Positions 1 to 7,544 are shown, numbered from the stretch's first letter. The stretch is DNA of 21,627 nt from Thermoleophilia bacterium (GCA_025964455.1 JAOPYU010000211.1:1-21627), one strand, 5' to 3'. Notes: generated by a model from the letters alone, not told the origin. Numbers and translations are program-made.

Positions 1-1030
1 TCGACAGGAGGATACCCCCGGCGCCGGCCGGCGACTGCTCGATGAGAGGCGATCCGATCGCGCTGAGCGCGGCGTCTCGGGCACGCGTCTCACCCGACCC
101 GAAGCCAATGCCCATCAGGGCGTTGCCGGAGTCCGACATGATCGTGCGCACATCGGCGAAGTCGACGTTGATGAGGCCGGGCATCGTGATGAGGTCCGTG
201 ATGCCCTGGACGCCCTGGCGCAGCACGTCGTCGGCGACGCGGAACGCCTCGACCATCGACACGTCGCGATGGAGCACCTCGAGCAGGCGGTTGTTCGGGA
301 TGACGATGACCGTGTCAGCCCACTTGCGCAGCTCGTCGAGTCCGGCGCCCGCACTGCGCTGGCGCGTCGAACCCTCGAACGAGAACGGTGTCGTGACGAT
401 CGCGACGGTCAGCGCGCCCAGCTCGCGGGCCGCTCGACACACGACCGGCGCCGCGCCCGTACCCGTACCGCCGCCCTCGCCACACGTGACGAACACCATG
501 TCGCTGCCCTTGAGCACGTGGCGCAGGTGGTCGTAGCTCGACTCGGCCGCAGCCTTGCCGACCTCCGGATCCGCACCGGAGCCGAGGCCGCCGGTCAGCT
601 CGTTGCCGATGTGCAGCCGCACGGGCGCGTTGGAGATCTCGAGCTGCTGCAGGTCCGTGTTGATCGCGACGAACTCGACCCCGCGAACGTCGCTCTCCAT
701 CATCCGTTCGATGGCGTTGATGCCGGCGCCACCGACGCCGACCACGCGGATCACCGCGAGGTAGGTGGACGCGTCGGCGATCGACGTGGCGAGGCCGGTG
801 CCACTGGCCGCTGCGCCCGCGCTGCGAGGTGCAGCCGGTGCGGGACTCGTGGCCGTCGACTCGGCAGCCGGAGCTGCAGGTGCCTCGACCTCGGCCTTCG
901 GCTCGGGCGTGATGATCGGCCCGGGCGCGGGCTTGTCGGCGCTGGGATCCGTGGTGCCGCCGCGCTGGTCGGTGGCTGCGAACAGCTGCGCCAGCGGACT
1001 GTCGTTGAGGCTAGACCGCTTGTTCGACAC
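1..1030 (-). CDS. ftsZ: Cell division GTPase FtsZ, with N-terminal extension (partial, runs off left edge)
   Basis: Tubulin-like GTPase that polymerises into the division ring. The 343 visible codons cover the GTPase domain and part of the C-terminal domain: the nucleotide-binding start VVGVGGAGINA (about 97-107), NTD at 124-126, the tubulin signature GGGTGTG (186-192), PFSFEG (215-220), and the T7 catalytic loop NVDFAD (288-293). The frame is still open at base 1, so the C-terminal tail is outside the window. The GTG start at 1030 is supported by a GGAGGT ribosome site at 1044-1039 with 8 bases between. This start gives about 88 residues of low-complexity Pro/Ala/Glu-rich sequence before the core, whereas ordinary FtsZ has about 10. 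The start lies inside the 3' end of the parA gene (20-base overlap, different frame), implying co-transcription. FtsZ identity is certain; whether it is the main or a second FtsZ is not decidable here. Confidence 0.95.
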   Translation of the reverse strand, partial: MSNKRSSLNDSPLAQLFAATDQRGGTTDPSADKPAPGPIITPEPKAEVEAPAAPAAESTATSPAPAAPRSAGAAASGTGLATSIADASTYLAVIRVVGVGGAGINAIERMMESDVRGVEFVAINTDLQQLEISNAPVRLHIGNELTGGLGSGADPEVGKAAAESSYDHLRHVLKGSDMVFVTCGEGGGTGTGAAPVVCRAARELGALTVAIVTTPFSFEGSTRQRSAGAGLDELRKWADTVIVIPNNRLLEVLHRDVSMVEAFRVADDVLRQGVQGITDLITMPGLINVDFADVRTIMSDSGNALMGIGFGSGETRARDAALSAIGSPLIEQSPAGAGGILLS

Positions 1031-1871
1031 GTGAGATGACCTCCGTCGCCAGCTCGCGGTACTGCGCGGCTGCGTTTCCGTTGCTCTCGTACGTCAGCAC
1101 CGAGGACCCCTGCACGGGCGCTTCGGCCAGGCGGATGGTCTTGCGGATGCGCGTCTTCATGACGCGGTCGGCGTACGTCTTCTCGAGGAGCTCGACAGCC
1201 TCGCGGCTGTGGATCGTGCGCCCGTCGAACATGGTGATGAGCACGCCGCTGATCCGCACCCGCGGATTGAGGTGCTCGCGGATGACCTGCAGCGTGTTGT
1301 CCAGCTGCACGAGGCCGCGCAGCGAGAGGTACTCCGCCTGCACCGGCACGATCACTTCGTCGGACGCGGTGAACGCGTTGATGGTGAGCAGGCCGAGGCT
1401 CGGCGGCGTGTCGATCAGGATGTAGTCGTAGTCGTTCTTGACCGTCGAGATCGCCTTCTCGAGCATTCGCTCGCGGCCGATCATCCCCGAGAGTGCGAGC
1501 TCGGCTCCGGCGAGGTCGATGCTCGCCACGGCGAGGTCGCACTCGGGGGTCTTCTGGATGATGTGCTCGATCGGATAGCGATGCACGAGCACGTCGAAGA
1601 TGGACTTGGGCAGTGCCTCGACATCGATGCCGAAGCTCATCGTCAGGTTCGACTGCGGGTCCAGGTCGATGAGCAGCACCTTGTGCCCGCGATCGGTCAG
1701 CGCCGCGCCTAGGTTCATAGTGGTCGTCGTCTTGGCGACGCCGCCCTTCTGGTTGGAGAGGCAGATCACCCTGCACCGCTTCTCCTGCCGGTTCGTCACG
1801 AAGCGCGGACCGAATGGGTCCTGCTGCTGCGGGATGAACGAATGCTGTGGTGTGTGTGGTGACATCGTCAC
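1011..1871 (-). CDS. parA: ParA/Soj-family partitioning ATPase (orphan, upstream of ftsZ)
   Basis: Deviant-Walker ATPase of about 286 residues, of the type that binds DNA non-specifically and positions cargo on the nucleoid. Visible motifs: P-loop NQKGGVAKTT (about 40-49; both signature lysines present, Ala where Gly is more usual), switch I DLDPQSN (69-75), Walker B YILIDTPPS (150-158), and the Soj-like TIRLAEAP segment near the C-terminus. About 30 residues precede the fold. I chose GTG at 1871 because GGAG lies 9 bases upstream; an ATG two codons later (1865) is possible but its spacing is poor. The gene runs into ftsZ with a 20-base overlap, and no parB or parS site is visible, so chromosome segregation is not the only candidate role. 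By position it could instead organise FtsZ, as MipZ does in alphaproteobacteria (inference). Confidence 0.9.
   Translation of the reverse strand: MTMSPHTPQHSFIPQQQDPFGPRFVTNRQEKRCRVICLSNQKGGVAKTTTTMNLGAALTDRGHKVLLIDLDPQSNLTMSFGIDVEALPKSIFDVLVHRYPIEHIIQKTPECDLAVASIDLAGAELALSGMIGRERMLEKAISTVKNDYDYILIDTPPSLGLLTINAFTASDEVIVPVQAEYLSLRGLVQLDNTLQVIREHLNPRVRISGVLITMFDGRTIHSREAVELLEKTYADRVMKTRIRKTIRLAEAPVQGSSVLTYESNGNAAAQYRELATEVISRVEQAV
1039..1044 (-). promoter_or_regulatory. Ribosome binding site deciding the ftsZ start
   Basis: Read on the minus strand this is GGAGGT, followed by 8 bases and then GTG at 1030. It lies inside the coding end of parA. It is the strongest Shine-Dalgarno match noted in the window and supports translation of the extended FtsZ form rather than an internal start near residue 90. 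Confidence 0.8.
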
Positions 1872-2024
1872 GTCTCGTCGCTCCTGGCCTGGCACCCCGT
1901 CGATGCCATTGCGTCGCAGTGGAGCAGGCACGCTTGCGCACCGGGCCCGCTCTACCGCTTCACCTGAACATCGGGGTCGGGAGCAGATCGGTTGCAGGGA
2001 GTTCTCGGGACCGCCCGGCCCGTG

Positions 2025-2036
2025 GCCTCCGGAGGC
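2025..2036. promoter_or_regulatory. 12-base perfect palindrome in the parA / ArsA divergent gap
   Basis: GCCTCCGGAGGC is a perfect 12-base palindrome in the 281-base gap between the divergent parA (start 1871) and ArsA-like (start 2153) genes. It could be an operator serving one or both directions. GC-rich palindromes arise easily in such a genome, so this is only a candidate. Apart from the -10-like box at 2138, I see nothing else convincing in the gap and no small gene. Confidence 0.25.
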
Positions 2037-2137
2037 GTGCGCCCGGCCACATCGTGCCACGATGGCGGCCCTGCGTCGGTGCCGGGGCGCTCCAGTGGTG
2101 CAGGGCGCCGCGCGGTGGCCCGACGCCGACCCTCGGG

Positions 2138-2143
2138 TAGGGT
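2138..2143 (+). promoter_or_regulatory. -10-like box TAGGGT before the first ArsA-like gene
   Basis: TAGGGT fits the TAnnnT form of an actinobacterial -10 element and lies 9 bases before the ATG at 2153. No Shine-Dalgarno sequence is present in between, so transcription probably begins at or just before the start codon (leaderless). I see no recognisable -35 element. Confidence 0.45.
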
Positions 2144-2152
2144 GCGTCTACG

Positions 2153-3205
2153 ATGGGAGCACGCCGACCGAAGTTCGATGCATCCGCACTGCCGCTCGGC
2201 CTGCAGCCCCGGACGGTGTTCGTCACGGGCAAGGGCGGGGTGGGCAAGTCGACGGTCGCGGCCGCGCTCGCGCTCGCGTGGCGCGACGCCGGTGCGCGCA
2301 CGCTGCTCGTGGAGATCGAGGGCCAGCACAGCGCGGCATCGCTGCTCTCGCCGCGCACCATCGGCTACGAGCCGGTCCCCGTCGGCGAGCACGTCGCGGC
2401 GATGCGCATCACGCTCATGGATGCACTGCGCGAGTACGCGCGGCTCCGGCTCAAGGTGAAGCTCGTCGCGGATCGGCTCGTCAGCAATCCGGTGATCGAC
2501 CAGTTCACGCAGGCGGCACCGGGCTTCCGGGAGCTGCTCGTGCTCGGCAAGCTCTGGGCGATGTCGCGCGAGACCGATGACCGCGGGCGCCCGAAGTGGG
2601 ACGCGATCATCGTGGACGCCCCCGCCACGGGACACGGGCTCGGCCTGCTCTCGATGGCCGGGGTCATCGCCCGGATGTTCCCGGTGGGACCGATCTCCGC
2701 CGAAGCGAAGGCGATCGACGCGTTCACCAAGGATTCCGAGCAGGTCGGGGTGATCCTCGTGTCGCTGCCCGAGGAGCTGCCCGTGACCGAGACCCTCGAG
2801 CTGCGCGACCAGCTCGCCGAACGAGGCATCGATGTCGCGGCGGCGGTGCTCAACGGGCTGCTCGTGGACCGGTTCACGCCCGCCGAGGCTGAGGTCGTCG
2901 CGGAGCGTTACGGCCAGTCCGATGTGCCGGCCCACGTGCGTCACGCGCTCGAGACGGTCGGCTGGGAGCACGTCCGCACCACCGACCAGGCCGAGGAGCG
3001 CGAGCGGCTCGAGCAGGGCCTCGACACGGGCGTGAGCGTGCTGCCGTACATGTTCGCCCCGCAGCTCGAGCGCGAGCACATCACGTCGCTGTCGCGGTGG
3101 CTCGTCCCTGCCGGCCAGGCCGTCCTGCTCGCGCAGCTCGCGGGCGCCGCGGACGGTCCGGCCGCAGCTGCAGCCGTCCACGCCGCGCAGGCGGAGGAAT
3201 CATGA
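2153..3205 (+). CDS. ArsA/Get3-like anion-transporting-type ATPase, first subunit
   Basis: Cytosolic ATPase of 350 residues in the ArsA/Get3 branch of the SIMIBI class. It has a full deviant Walker A, GKGGVGKS (26-33, signature lysine K27), and a switch II VDAPATGHGLGLL (about 154-166). The switch I region reads EIEGQ (55-59) instead of the classical DP-containing motif. No C-terminal membrane segment and no arsenic-binding cysteines are seen, so arsenite extrusion is unlikely. The next gene starts inside its stop codon (ATGA), so the two are coupled and probably form a heterodimer. The arrangement resembles the actinobacterial pair Rv3679-Rv3680 of Mycobacterium tuberculosis. The start is ATG at 2153, apparently leaderless. 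The cargo or partner is unknown from sequence. Confidence 0.85.
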   Translation: MGARRPKFDASALPLGLQPRTVFVTGKGGVGKSTVAAALALAWRDAGARTLLVEIEGQHSAASLLSPRTIGYEPVPVGEHVAAMRITLMDALREYARLRLKVKLVADRLVSNPVIDQFTQAAPGFRELLVLGKLWAMSRETDDRGRPKWDAIIVDAPATGHGLGLLSMAGVIARMFPVGPISAEAKAIDAFTKDSEQVGVILVSLPEELPVTETLELRDQLAERGIDVAAAVLNGLLVDRFTPAEAEVVAERYGQSDVPAHVRHALETVGWEHVRTTDQAEERERLEQGLDTGVSVLPYMFAPQLEREHITSLSRWLVPAGQAVLLAQLAGAADGPAAAAAVHAAQAEES

Positions 3206-4362
3206 CGCGACCGACCTCGTCCTCGCCGTCGGGCCGACCGCGTCGTCGACGCGCCGACACGCACCAGCTGGGCGACCGGCTCCGCAAGCTCGACGTGCTG
3301 ATCGTCTGCGGCTCGGGCGGCGTGGGCAAGACGAGCGTCGCGGCTGCGATCGCGGTGGACGAGGCGATGCGGGGCCGCCGCGTGTGCGTGCTCACCATCG
3401 ACCCCGCGCGACGGCTCGCGCAGGCGATGGGCCTTGACGCGCTCGACGACCGCGAGCGCAAGGTGACGCTCCCGTCGGGCGGCACTGCCGGCGGCTCGCT
3501 CCATGGGCTCATGCTGGATCCAAAGACCGCGTTCGACCGGCTCGTCGCCGAGACGTGCGAGACCCAGGACGAGGTCGACGAGATCCTCGAGAACCGCGTG
3601 TACCAGCAGGTCTCCGGCTCGAGCGCCGGCATGCAGGAGTACATGGCGCTCGAGCGGCTGTTCGAGCTCGACCGCGGCGGCAAGTACGACCTGATCGTCG
3701 TCGACACGCCACCAGCGGCCCACGCGCGCGAGCTGCTCGAGTCGCCGCAGCGGATGCTGCGCTTCCTCGAGGGGAAGTCACTGCGATGGTTCCTGCGCCC
3801 GGGCGCGAAGGTCGGCCGCTTCGGACTCAAGGCCGTCGGTGGATCACGCGGGCCGGTCGTCGCGGTGCTCGAGAAGATCACCGGCGGGCAGATGCTGCGT
3901 GACACCACGCAGTTCTTCGAGGCGATGGAGGGGATCGTCGGACAGGTGACCGAGCGCATCCGCGTCGTCGAGCGCATGTTCGGCAGCACCTCCACGGGCT
4001 TCCTGACCGTGACGAGCCCCGAGCGCGAGAGCGTGGAGCAGGCCGTGGCGTTCTGGGAGGCGCTCGAGGAGCGCCATTACGCCTACGTCGGCACCGTCGT
4101 GAATCGCGTGGAGCCGGAGGTGCCCGAGCGACTCGCGACGGCGGAAGAGCTGCTCGCGGTCGACGGCATCGACGAGTCGCTCGCCGCACGCATCGTCGCG
4201 GCGCAGCAGGACCACGCCGCGCTTGCCGGCCGCGACCAGTCACGCCTCGGCGAGCTGGCCCACGCCACCGGCGGTTCGCTGACGATCAGCGTGCCGCGCC
4301 TGGCCCGCGTCGTCAACGACCTCGACGGACTGCGCGCCCTCGCCCCCTACCTCGCAGGCTGA
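3202..4362 (+). CDS. ArsA/Get3-like ATPase, second subunit
   Basis: Partner of the preceding ATPase, 386 residues. The P-loop is GSGGVGKT (37-44): the position of the signature lysine is serine, so it cannot supply the intermolecular lysine of classical ArsA/MinD dimers. Switch I is canonical, TIDPARR (65-71), and switch II is VVDTPPAAHARELL (about 166-179), followed by a helical region and a C-terminal half with VVNR. The N-terminus is a short basic, disordered-looking stretch (residues 1-20). The ATG overlaps the upstream stop by 4 bases, with GGAGG 4 bases before it. The complementary loss of motifs between the two subunits suggests an obligate heterodimer with one regular and one altered site (inference). 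The pair is followed by a strong inverted repeat, likely the end of the transcript. Confidence 0.85.
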   Translation: MTRPTSSSPSGRPRRRRADTHQLGDRLRKLDVLIVCGSGGVGKTSVAAAIAVDEAMRGRRVCVLTIDPARRLAQAMGLDALDDRERKVTLPSGGTAGGSLHGLMLDPKTAFDRLVAETCETQDEVDEILENRVYQQVSGSSAGMQEYMALERLFELDRGGKYDLIVVDTPPAAHARELLESPQRMLRFLEGKSLRWFLRPGAKVGRFGLKAVGGSRGPVVAVLEKITGGQMLRDTTQFFEAMEGIVGQVTERIRVVERMFGSTSTGFLTVTSPERESVEQAVAFWEALEERHYAYVGTVVNRVEPEVPERLATAEELLAVDGIDESLAARIVAAQQDHAALAGRDQSRLGELAHATGGSLTISVPRLARVVNDLDGLRALAPYLAG

Positions 4363-4368
4363 CCCCTG

Positions 4369-4421
4369 CTGGATCCGGTGACGTTGGCCGGTCCTGGGCC
4401 GGCTCACGTCACCAGATCCAG
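4369..4421. terminator. Long inverted repeat after the ArsA-like pair
   Basis: Two 16-base arms (4369-4384 and 4406-4421) are complementary except for one position. They enclose 21 bases that contain a nested GCCGG/CCGGC stem. It begins 6 bases after the stop of the second ATPase gene and is not followed by a T run. It probably ends that transcript, as U-less terminators are common in high-GC bacteria. The single mismatch becomes a G-U pair in RNA read from the minus strand. Confidence 0.55.
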
Positions 4422-4470
4422 GTTGTGCCCCGAAACGCCGGCGCGCCCCTCCGCGATGTAGTGGTGACGA

Positions 4471-4496
4471 CGCGCATGGGTGGGGACCCGTGCGCG
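4471..4496 (+). promoter_or_regulatory. 11-bp leader hairpin upstream of the hydrolase gene
   Basis: Bases 4471-4481 pair with 4486-4496 (11 pairs, one of them G-U) around a GGGG loop. The hairpin ends 20 bases before the ATG at 4517 and just before the G-rich ribosome-site region (4501-4512). It could control translation initiation or stabilise the message. A GTG at 4490 within the stem is an alternative but less likely start. Confidence 0.4.
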
Positions 4497-4516
4497 ACCG
4501 GGGAGCGGGGGGACAC

Positions 4517-6172
4517 ATGACGACAGTTTCAGGCGATGCGCCGCGAGCGCATGCAGGGCTTGGCGAGGTTGCGCTCGCCACGGGAGCCGTGGCTGCGGCC
4601 CGGTCGATCGGACCGACCATCACCAATCCGGCGGCCAAGGCCAACAAGGTCCTCGCCGGGCAGTCGGCGGTCGCAGGGCTCGCGGCCGGGGTTGCCGGTG
4701 AGCTGGTCGCGCGCGGCGTCGACGCCGCGACTCCGCTCGATCGCACGCAGTCACACCTCGCGCTCGGCGTCGCGGGCGCCGCCGCCATGCTGATCGGGCA
4801 CCGTCTCGACTCCAACACCGCCAAGCTCATCGGGAGCACCGGCCGTGTACTCGCCGTCACCGGCACGATCGGCGCTGCGCTCGATGTCAGTCACGCCAAG
4901 CTCGACGAGGACGGCGACGGTCACTTCTTCCCGGAGGTCCCGTGGCAGGCGGAGCTCGCGATCGGTGGCGTCGTCGCCGGCGGCCTCGCCCTCAAGTTCG
5001 GTCCGCGGCTCGCGAAGATCCTCAAGAACTCCAAGCAGCTCGGCGGTACCGCCACGCAGATGGATGCCGCCGGCGCCAAGCTGGGCGAGCTGATCCCGCG
5101 TTCCAAGCTGACGACTGGCCCACAGATCTTCCTGGGATCGCGCATCCAGCACGGCCACGGCGCATCGGCGATCCGCACCGTCGTGCCGCACAAGCTCGAC
5201 GCACCGGAGCTGCGGACCGCGCTCGGACTGTCGGCCACCGGCGCGCTCACGAGCGACGAGCTGGCCTCGATCGGGATCCGCTCGCTCGAGCAGCAGGGCG
5301 CGTTCGCGCTCGACGACGCCGGCAAGCCGATGGTCGACATGATCCTCGAGGGATCGCCGACCGGCATGGGCGGGCTCAACATCGCGCCGGTGATGATGAG
5401 CGAACAGCTCGTGCGCACGGCCACGATCGACGCGCAGTACGGCGCCAAGCCCTCCGTCCAGAGCCTGGGCAAGGTGGACGAGGCGATCGACCAGTTCCTG
5501 GCGGTGTCGAAGGCCACGCGCGATCGGGTCGCGCTCATGCCCGAAGGTGCTCGCCCGCCACGCGTCGGCATCGCGACGAGCCTCGGCGGCCTGCAGTTCG
5601 ACGACCTCATCGCCCGCGAGGGCCACGGCATCATCGACGAGCTCGGCCTCCGGAAGATCGTCACGCTTGGCGCGCCGAACCGCCTCTCCAAGCTCGACGC
5701 CGCGACGCTCCCGGCCGGATTCCACATCCGCGCGACGTTCGACGAGTTCGCGAAGCTCCCGGAGGACCAGGTCGCGAAGGCGAAGTTCATCGAGCTCTTC
5801 CATCCCGACGACCCGGTGCCGCTCATCTCCAAGGACCTGATCTGGCGCAAGCCGGAGTGGATGCCGAAGGATCGGACCTGGGTCCCGGGCGTCTCCTTCC
5901 TGCAGCACGCCACCGACGTGACCACGAGCATCTCGCGCGGCACCGGGCCCAAGGTCACGCATGGCGGCCACGAGTACCGCGAGGCGTTGGCCAACGTCGC
6001 CTTCGCGCGCGCCGTCGGGATCAAGCCGGCGGCGGGCGGCGCCTTCAGCGAGGCGACGCTGCAGCAGGCGGCCGTGCGGGCTCAGGACACCGCGGTCTCA
6101 GAGGCCAAGCGCCTCCGCGACGCGCTGCTCGGCACGTCCGACCTGACCAAGCCGGCCACGAAGGCTGGCTGA
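4517..6172 (+). CDS. Membrane-anchored alpha/beta-hydrolase, Abhydrolase_9 (DUF2319)-like
   Basis: Protein of 551 residues. The N-terminal third contains several Ala/Gly-rich hydrophobic stretches (about 47-68, 79-97, 108-124, 146-165), likely membrane-associated. The last two flank a charged loop DEDGDGHFFPE (130-140) that looks like an EF-hand-type calcium loop. The C-terminal two thirds follow the actinobacterial DUF2319 plan as I remember it: SPTGMGG (280-286), TATIDAQYG (301-309), a nucleophile elbow IATSLGG with S355, an acid in HPDDPV (D431 or D432), WRKPEWMP (443-450), and a histidine in THGGHEY (H482 or H485). The elbow usually reads GESLGS, so the first Gly and the Glu are changed. 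The ATG at 4517 has a G-rich upstream stretch and is preferred over GTG 4490. The substrate is unknown; lipid or envelope ester hydrolysis is only inference. Confidence 0.65.
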   Translation: MTTVSGDAPRAHAGLGEVALATGAVAAARSIGPTITNPAAKANKVLAGQSAVAGLAAGVAGELVARGVDAATPLDRTQSHLALGVAGAAAMLIGHRLDSNTAKLIGSTGRVLAVTGTIGAALDVSHAKLDEDGDGHFFPEVPWQAELAIGGVVAGGLALKFGPRLAKILKNSKQLGGTATQMDAAGAKLGELIPRSKLTTGPQIFLGSRIQHGHGASAIRTVVPHKLDAPELRTALGLSATGALTSDELASIGIRSLEQQGAFALDDAGKPMVDMILEGSPTGMGGLNIAPVMMSEQLVRTATIDAQYGAKPSVQSLGKVDEAIDQFLAVSKATRDRVALMPEGARPPRVGIATSLGGLQFDDLIAREGHGIIDELGLRKIVTLGAPNRLSKLDAATLPAGFHIRATFDEFAKLPEDQVAKAKFIELFHPDDPVPLISKDLIWRKPEWMPKDRTWVPGVSFLQHATDVTTSISRGTGPKVTHGGHEYREALANVAFARAVGIKPAAGGAFSEATLQQAAVRAQDTAVSEAKRLRDALLGTSDLTKPATKAG

Positions 6173-6194
6173 CGATCGACCCGGCGCTCGGCGG

Positions 6195-7544
6195 TCAGGA
6201 CTGCCCGGCGCGCTCGCGCGCCGTGCCGCCGTCGTCGAGCTGCATCGCTGCGATGCCGAGGTGCTTGCGCTCGCGCTCGCCGATCAGCACTGAATCCGCG
6301 TAGGCCTGCAGGCTCGTCACGGGCAATTCGCCGATCAGCCCGGCCGCCACGGTCGCGCGAAGCGCTCCGGCCAGTAGCCGGGTCGTGCGAGCGGTCTCGG
6401 GGCCGGGCGGCGTGCCCTCCCGGATCACCGACGCTGCGTGATGCATGGCATCGACGAAGGCGCGGCGCTCCGGGAGCGAGCTGGCGAGCACGGCGGCCAT
6501 GCGCAGCGCGGCACTGCCGACTTCCCGCTCGGTGGCGTAGATCTCGATGAGCATGTCGAACAGGCTGCGCATGGCCGACAGGCCGTGCGCCGTCGCCGCG
6601 AGCTGGAAGCGCTCGGTGGCGCGGGCGAGCGTGCCGTCAGGGTCCGCCGACAGTCGCCGCACTGCGGTCGGCAGGTGCGAGGCGACCGTGCCGTCGATGC
6701 GACTCGGCAGCTGCCCACAGCGTCGCGCGGCGATCGCCGGCACCGGCTTCGGGGCGAGTGCCCGCCAGTCGAAGCGCTCGAGCACGAGCGGACCGGCGCT
6801 GACGCTGCCACCCGTGAGTGCGCGGATCGCGCTCGTGACGTCGACGATCGCTCGCAGCGGATCGATCGCCGTCTCGTCGTCCCCGGCATCCACCTGACGC
6901 TCCAGCTGCAGCACGATCGTCGGGAGGCCGTCCTTCGCCTCCTGCCCCCAATCGAGCTGGGCGGCCTCGGGCCACTCCATGCGGAACCACTCAGGGTCGA
7001 CCGCACGCAGCGTGGCCCCCGGTGCGAGCTCCAGGTCGCCGTAGGGCAGGCGCAGGCCCCACAGCGGCACGACCGCGACGTAGCGCCGGGCCGTGGCGTA
7101 CAGCGTGCGCTCGAAGCGCAGGTAGTGCTCCAGCAGCGCCGGCTCGTCGAGCTCGAAATCCGGGCTCGCCTCGCTCATCGCCACCAGGAGCGGCACGAGC
7201 AGCTCCGCGCGGGCGACGTGCTGCAGGTCCGCGACGGCATCGGCGCGGCCGGCGCGCAGGAACGTCGAGCAGGCCGGGTCGCTCGCCACGGTCCACGCGG
7301 CGTCGTCGGCCTCCTGCAGCTCCCACACGCGCTCGAGCCGATCGAGCACGAAGCGCTCGGTCATCGGGCGGTACTCGTAGAACGGCTTGTCATCGCGCAG
7401 GCGATGGTGCTCTTCCACGCTGAAGGAGATGTCGGCGCCCTCGGCCCGATCGGCCGCGAGCAGGTCGAATGCCGCCACCACGAAACGGCGGAGCGCCGAG
7501 AAGAGGCCGGCATTTCGGATCGGGAGCTGCAGCTGTGAGTCCAT
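6195..7544 (-). CDS. Unassigned protein with HEPN-like C-terminal half
   Basis: Soluble protein of 449 residues with no signal peptide or membrane helix. I do not recognise the N-terminal half. It contains a Leu/Pro-rich LRLPYGDLELAPGATLR stretch (164-180), followed by LERFDW. Residues about 310-420 are all-helical in character and follow the layout of the ApeA-type HEPN domain: RFQLAA, then LFDMLIEIYATEREVG, then ALRMAAVLASSLPERRAF, and a last helix ending ASVIREG (371-377). In active HEPN ribonucleases that last region carries R-x4-6-H; here no such pair is present, so it would be catalytically dead. The start is ATG 7544 (GTG 7547 immediately precedes it); no good ribosome site is seen. 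It is convergent with the hydrolase gene and divergent from the small membrane protein gene. The family assignment is tentative. Confidence 0.75.
   Translation of the reverse strand: MDSQLQLPIRNAGLFSALRRFVVAAFDLLAADRAEGADISFSVEEHHRLRDDKPFYEYRPMTERFVLDRLERVWELQEADDAAWTVASDPACSTFLRAGRADAVADLQHVARAELLVPLLVAMSEASPDFELDEPALLEHYLRFERTLYATARRYVAVVPLWGLRLPYGDLELAPGATLRAVDPEWFRMEWPEAAQLDWGQEAKDGLPTIVLQLERQVDAGDDETAIDPLRAIVDVTSAIRALTGGSVSAGPLVLERFDWRALAPKPVPAIAARRCGQLPSRIDGTVASHLPTAVRRLSADPDGTLARATERFQLAATAHGLSAMRSLFDMLIEIYATEREVGSAALRMAAVLASSLPERRAFVDAMHHAASVIREGTPPGPETARTTRLLAGALRATVAAGLIGELPVTSLQAYADSVLIGERERKHLGIAAMQLDDGGTARERAGQS

Noticed and set aside
1026..1034. CACGTG core at the ftsZ start, resembling the centre of a parS site
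   Set aside because: The flanks do not match the GTTTCAC/GTGAAAC half-sites. CACGTG also occurs at the pilT and rpoD starts simply because CAC precedes a GTG codon.
6195..7544. Defence-island interpretation of the HEPN-like gene
   Set aside because: No nuclease, methyltransferase, reverse transcriptase or other defence gene lies nearby, and the catalytic HEPN motif is absent.
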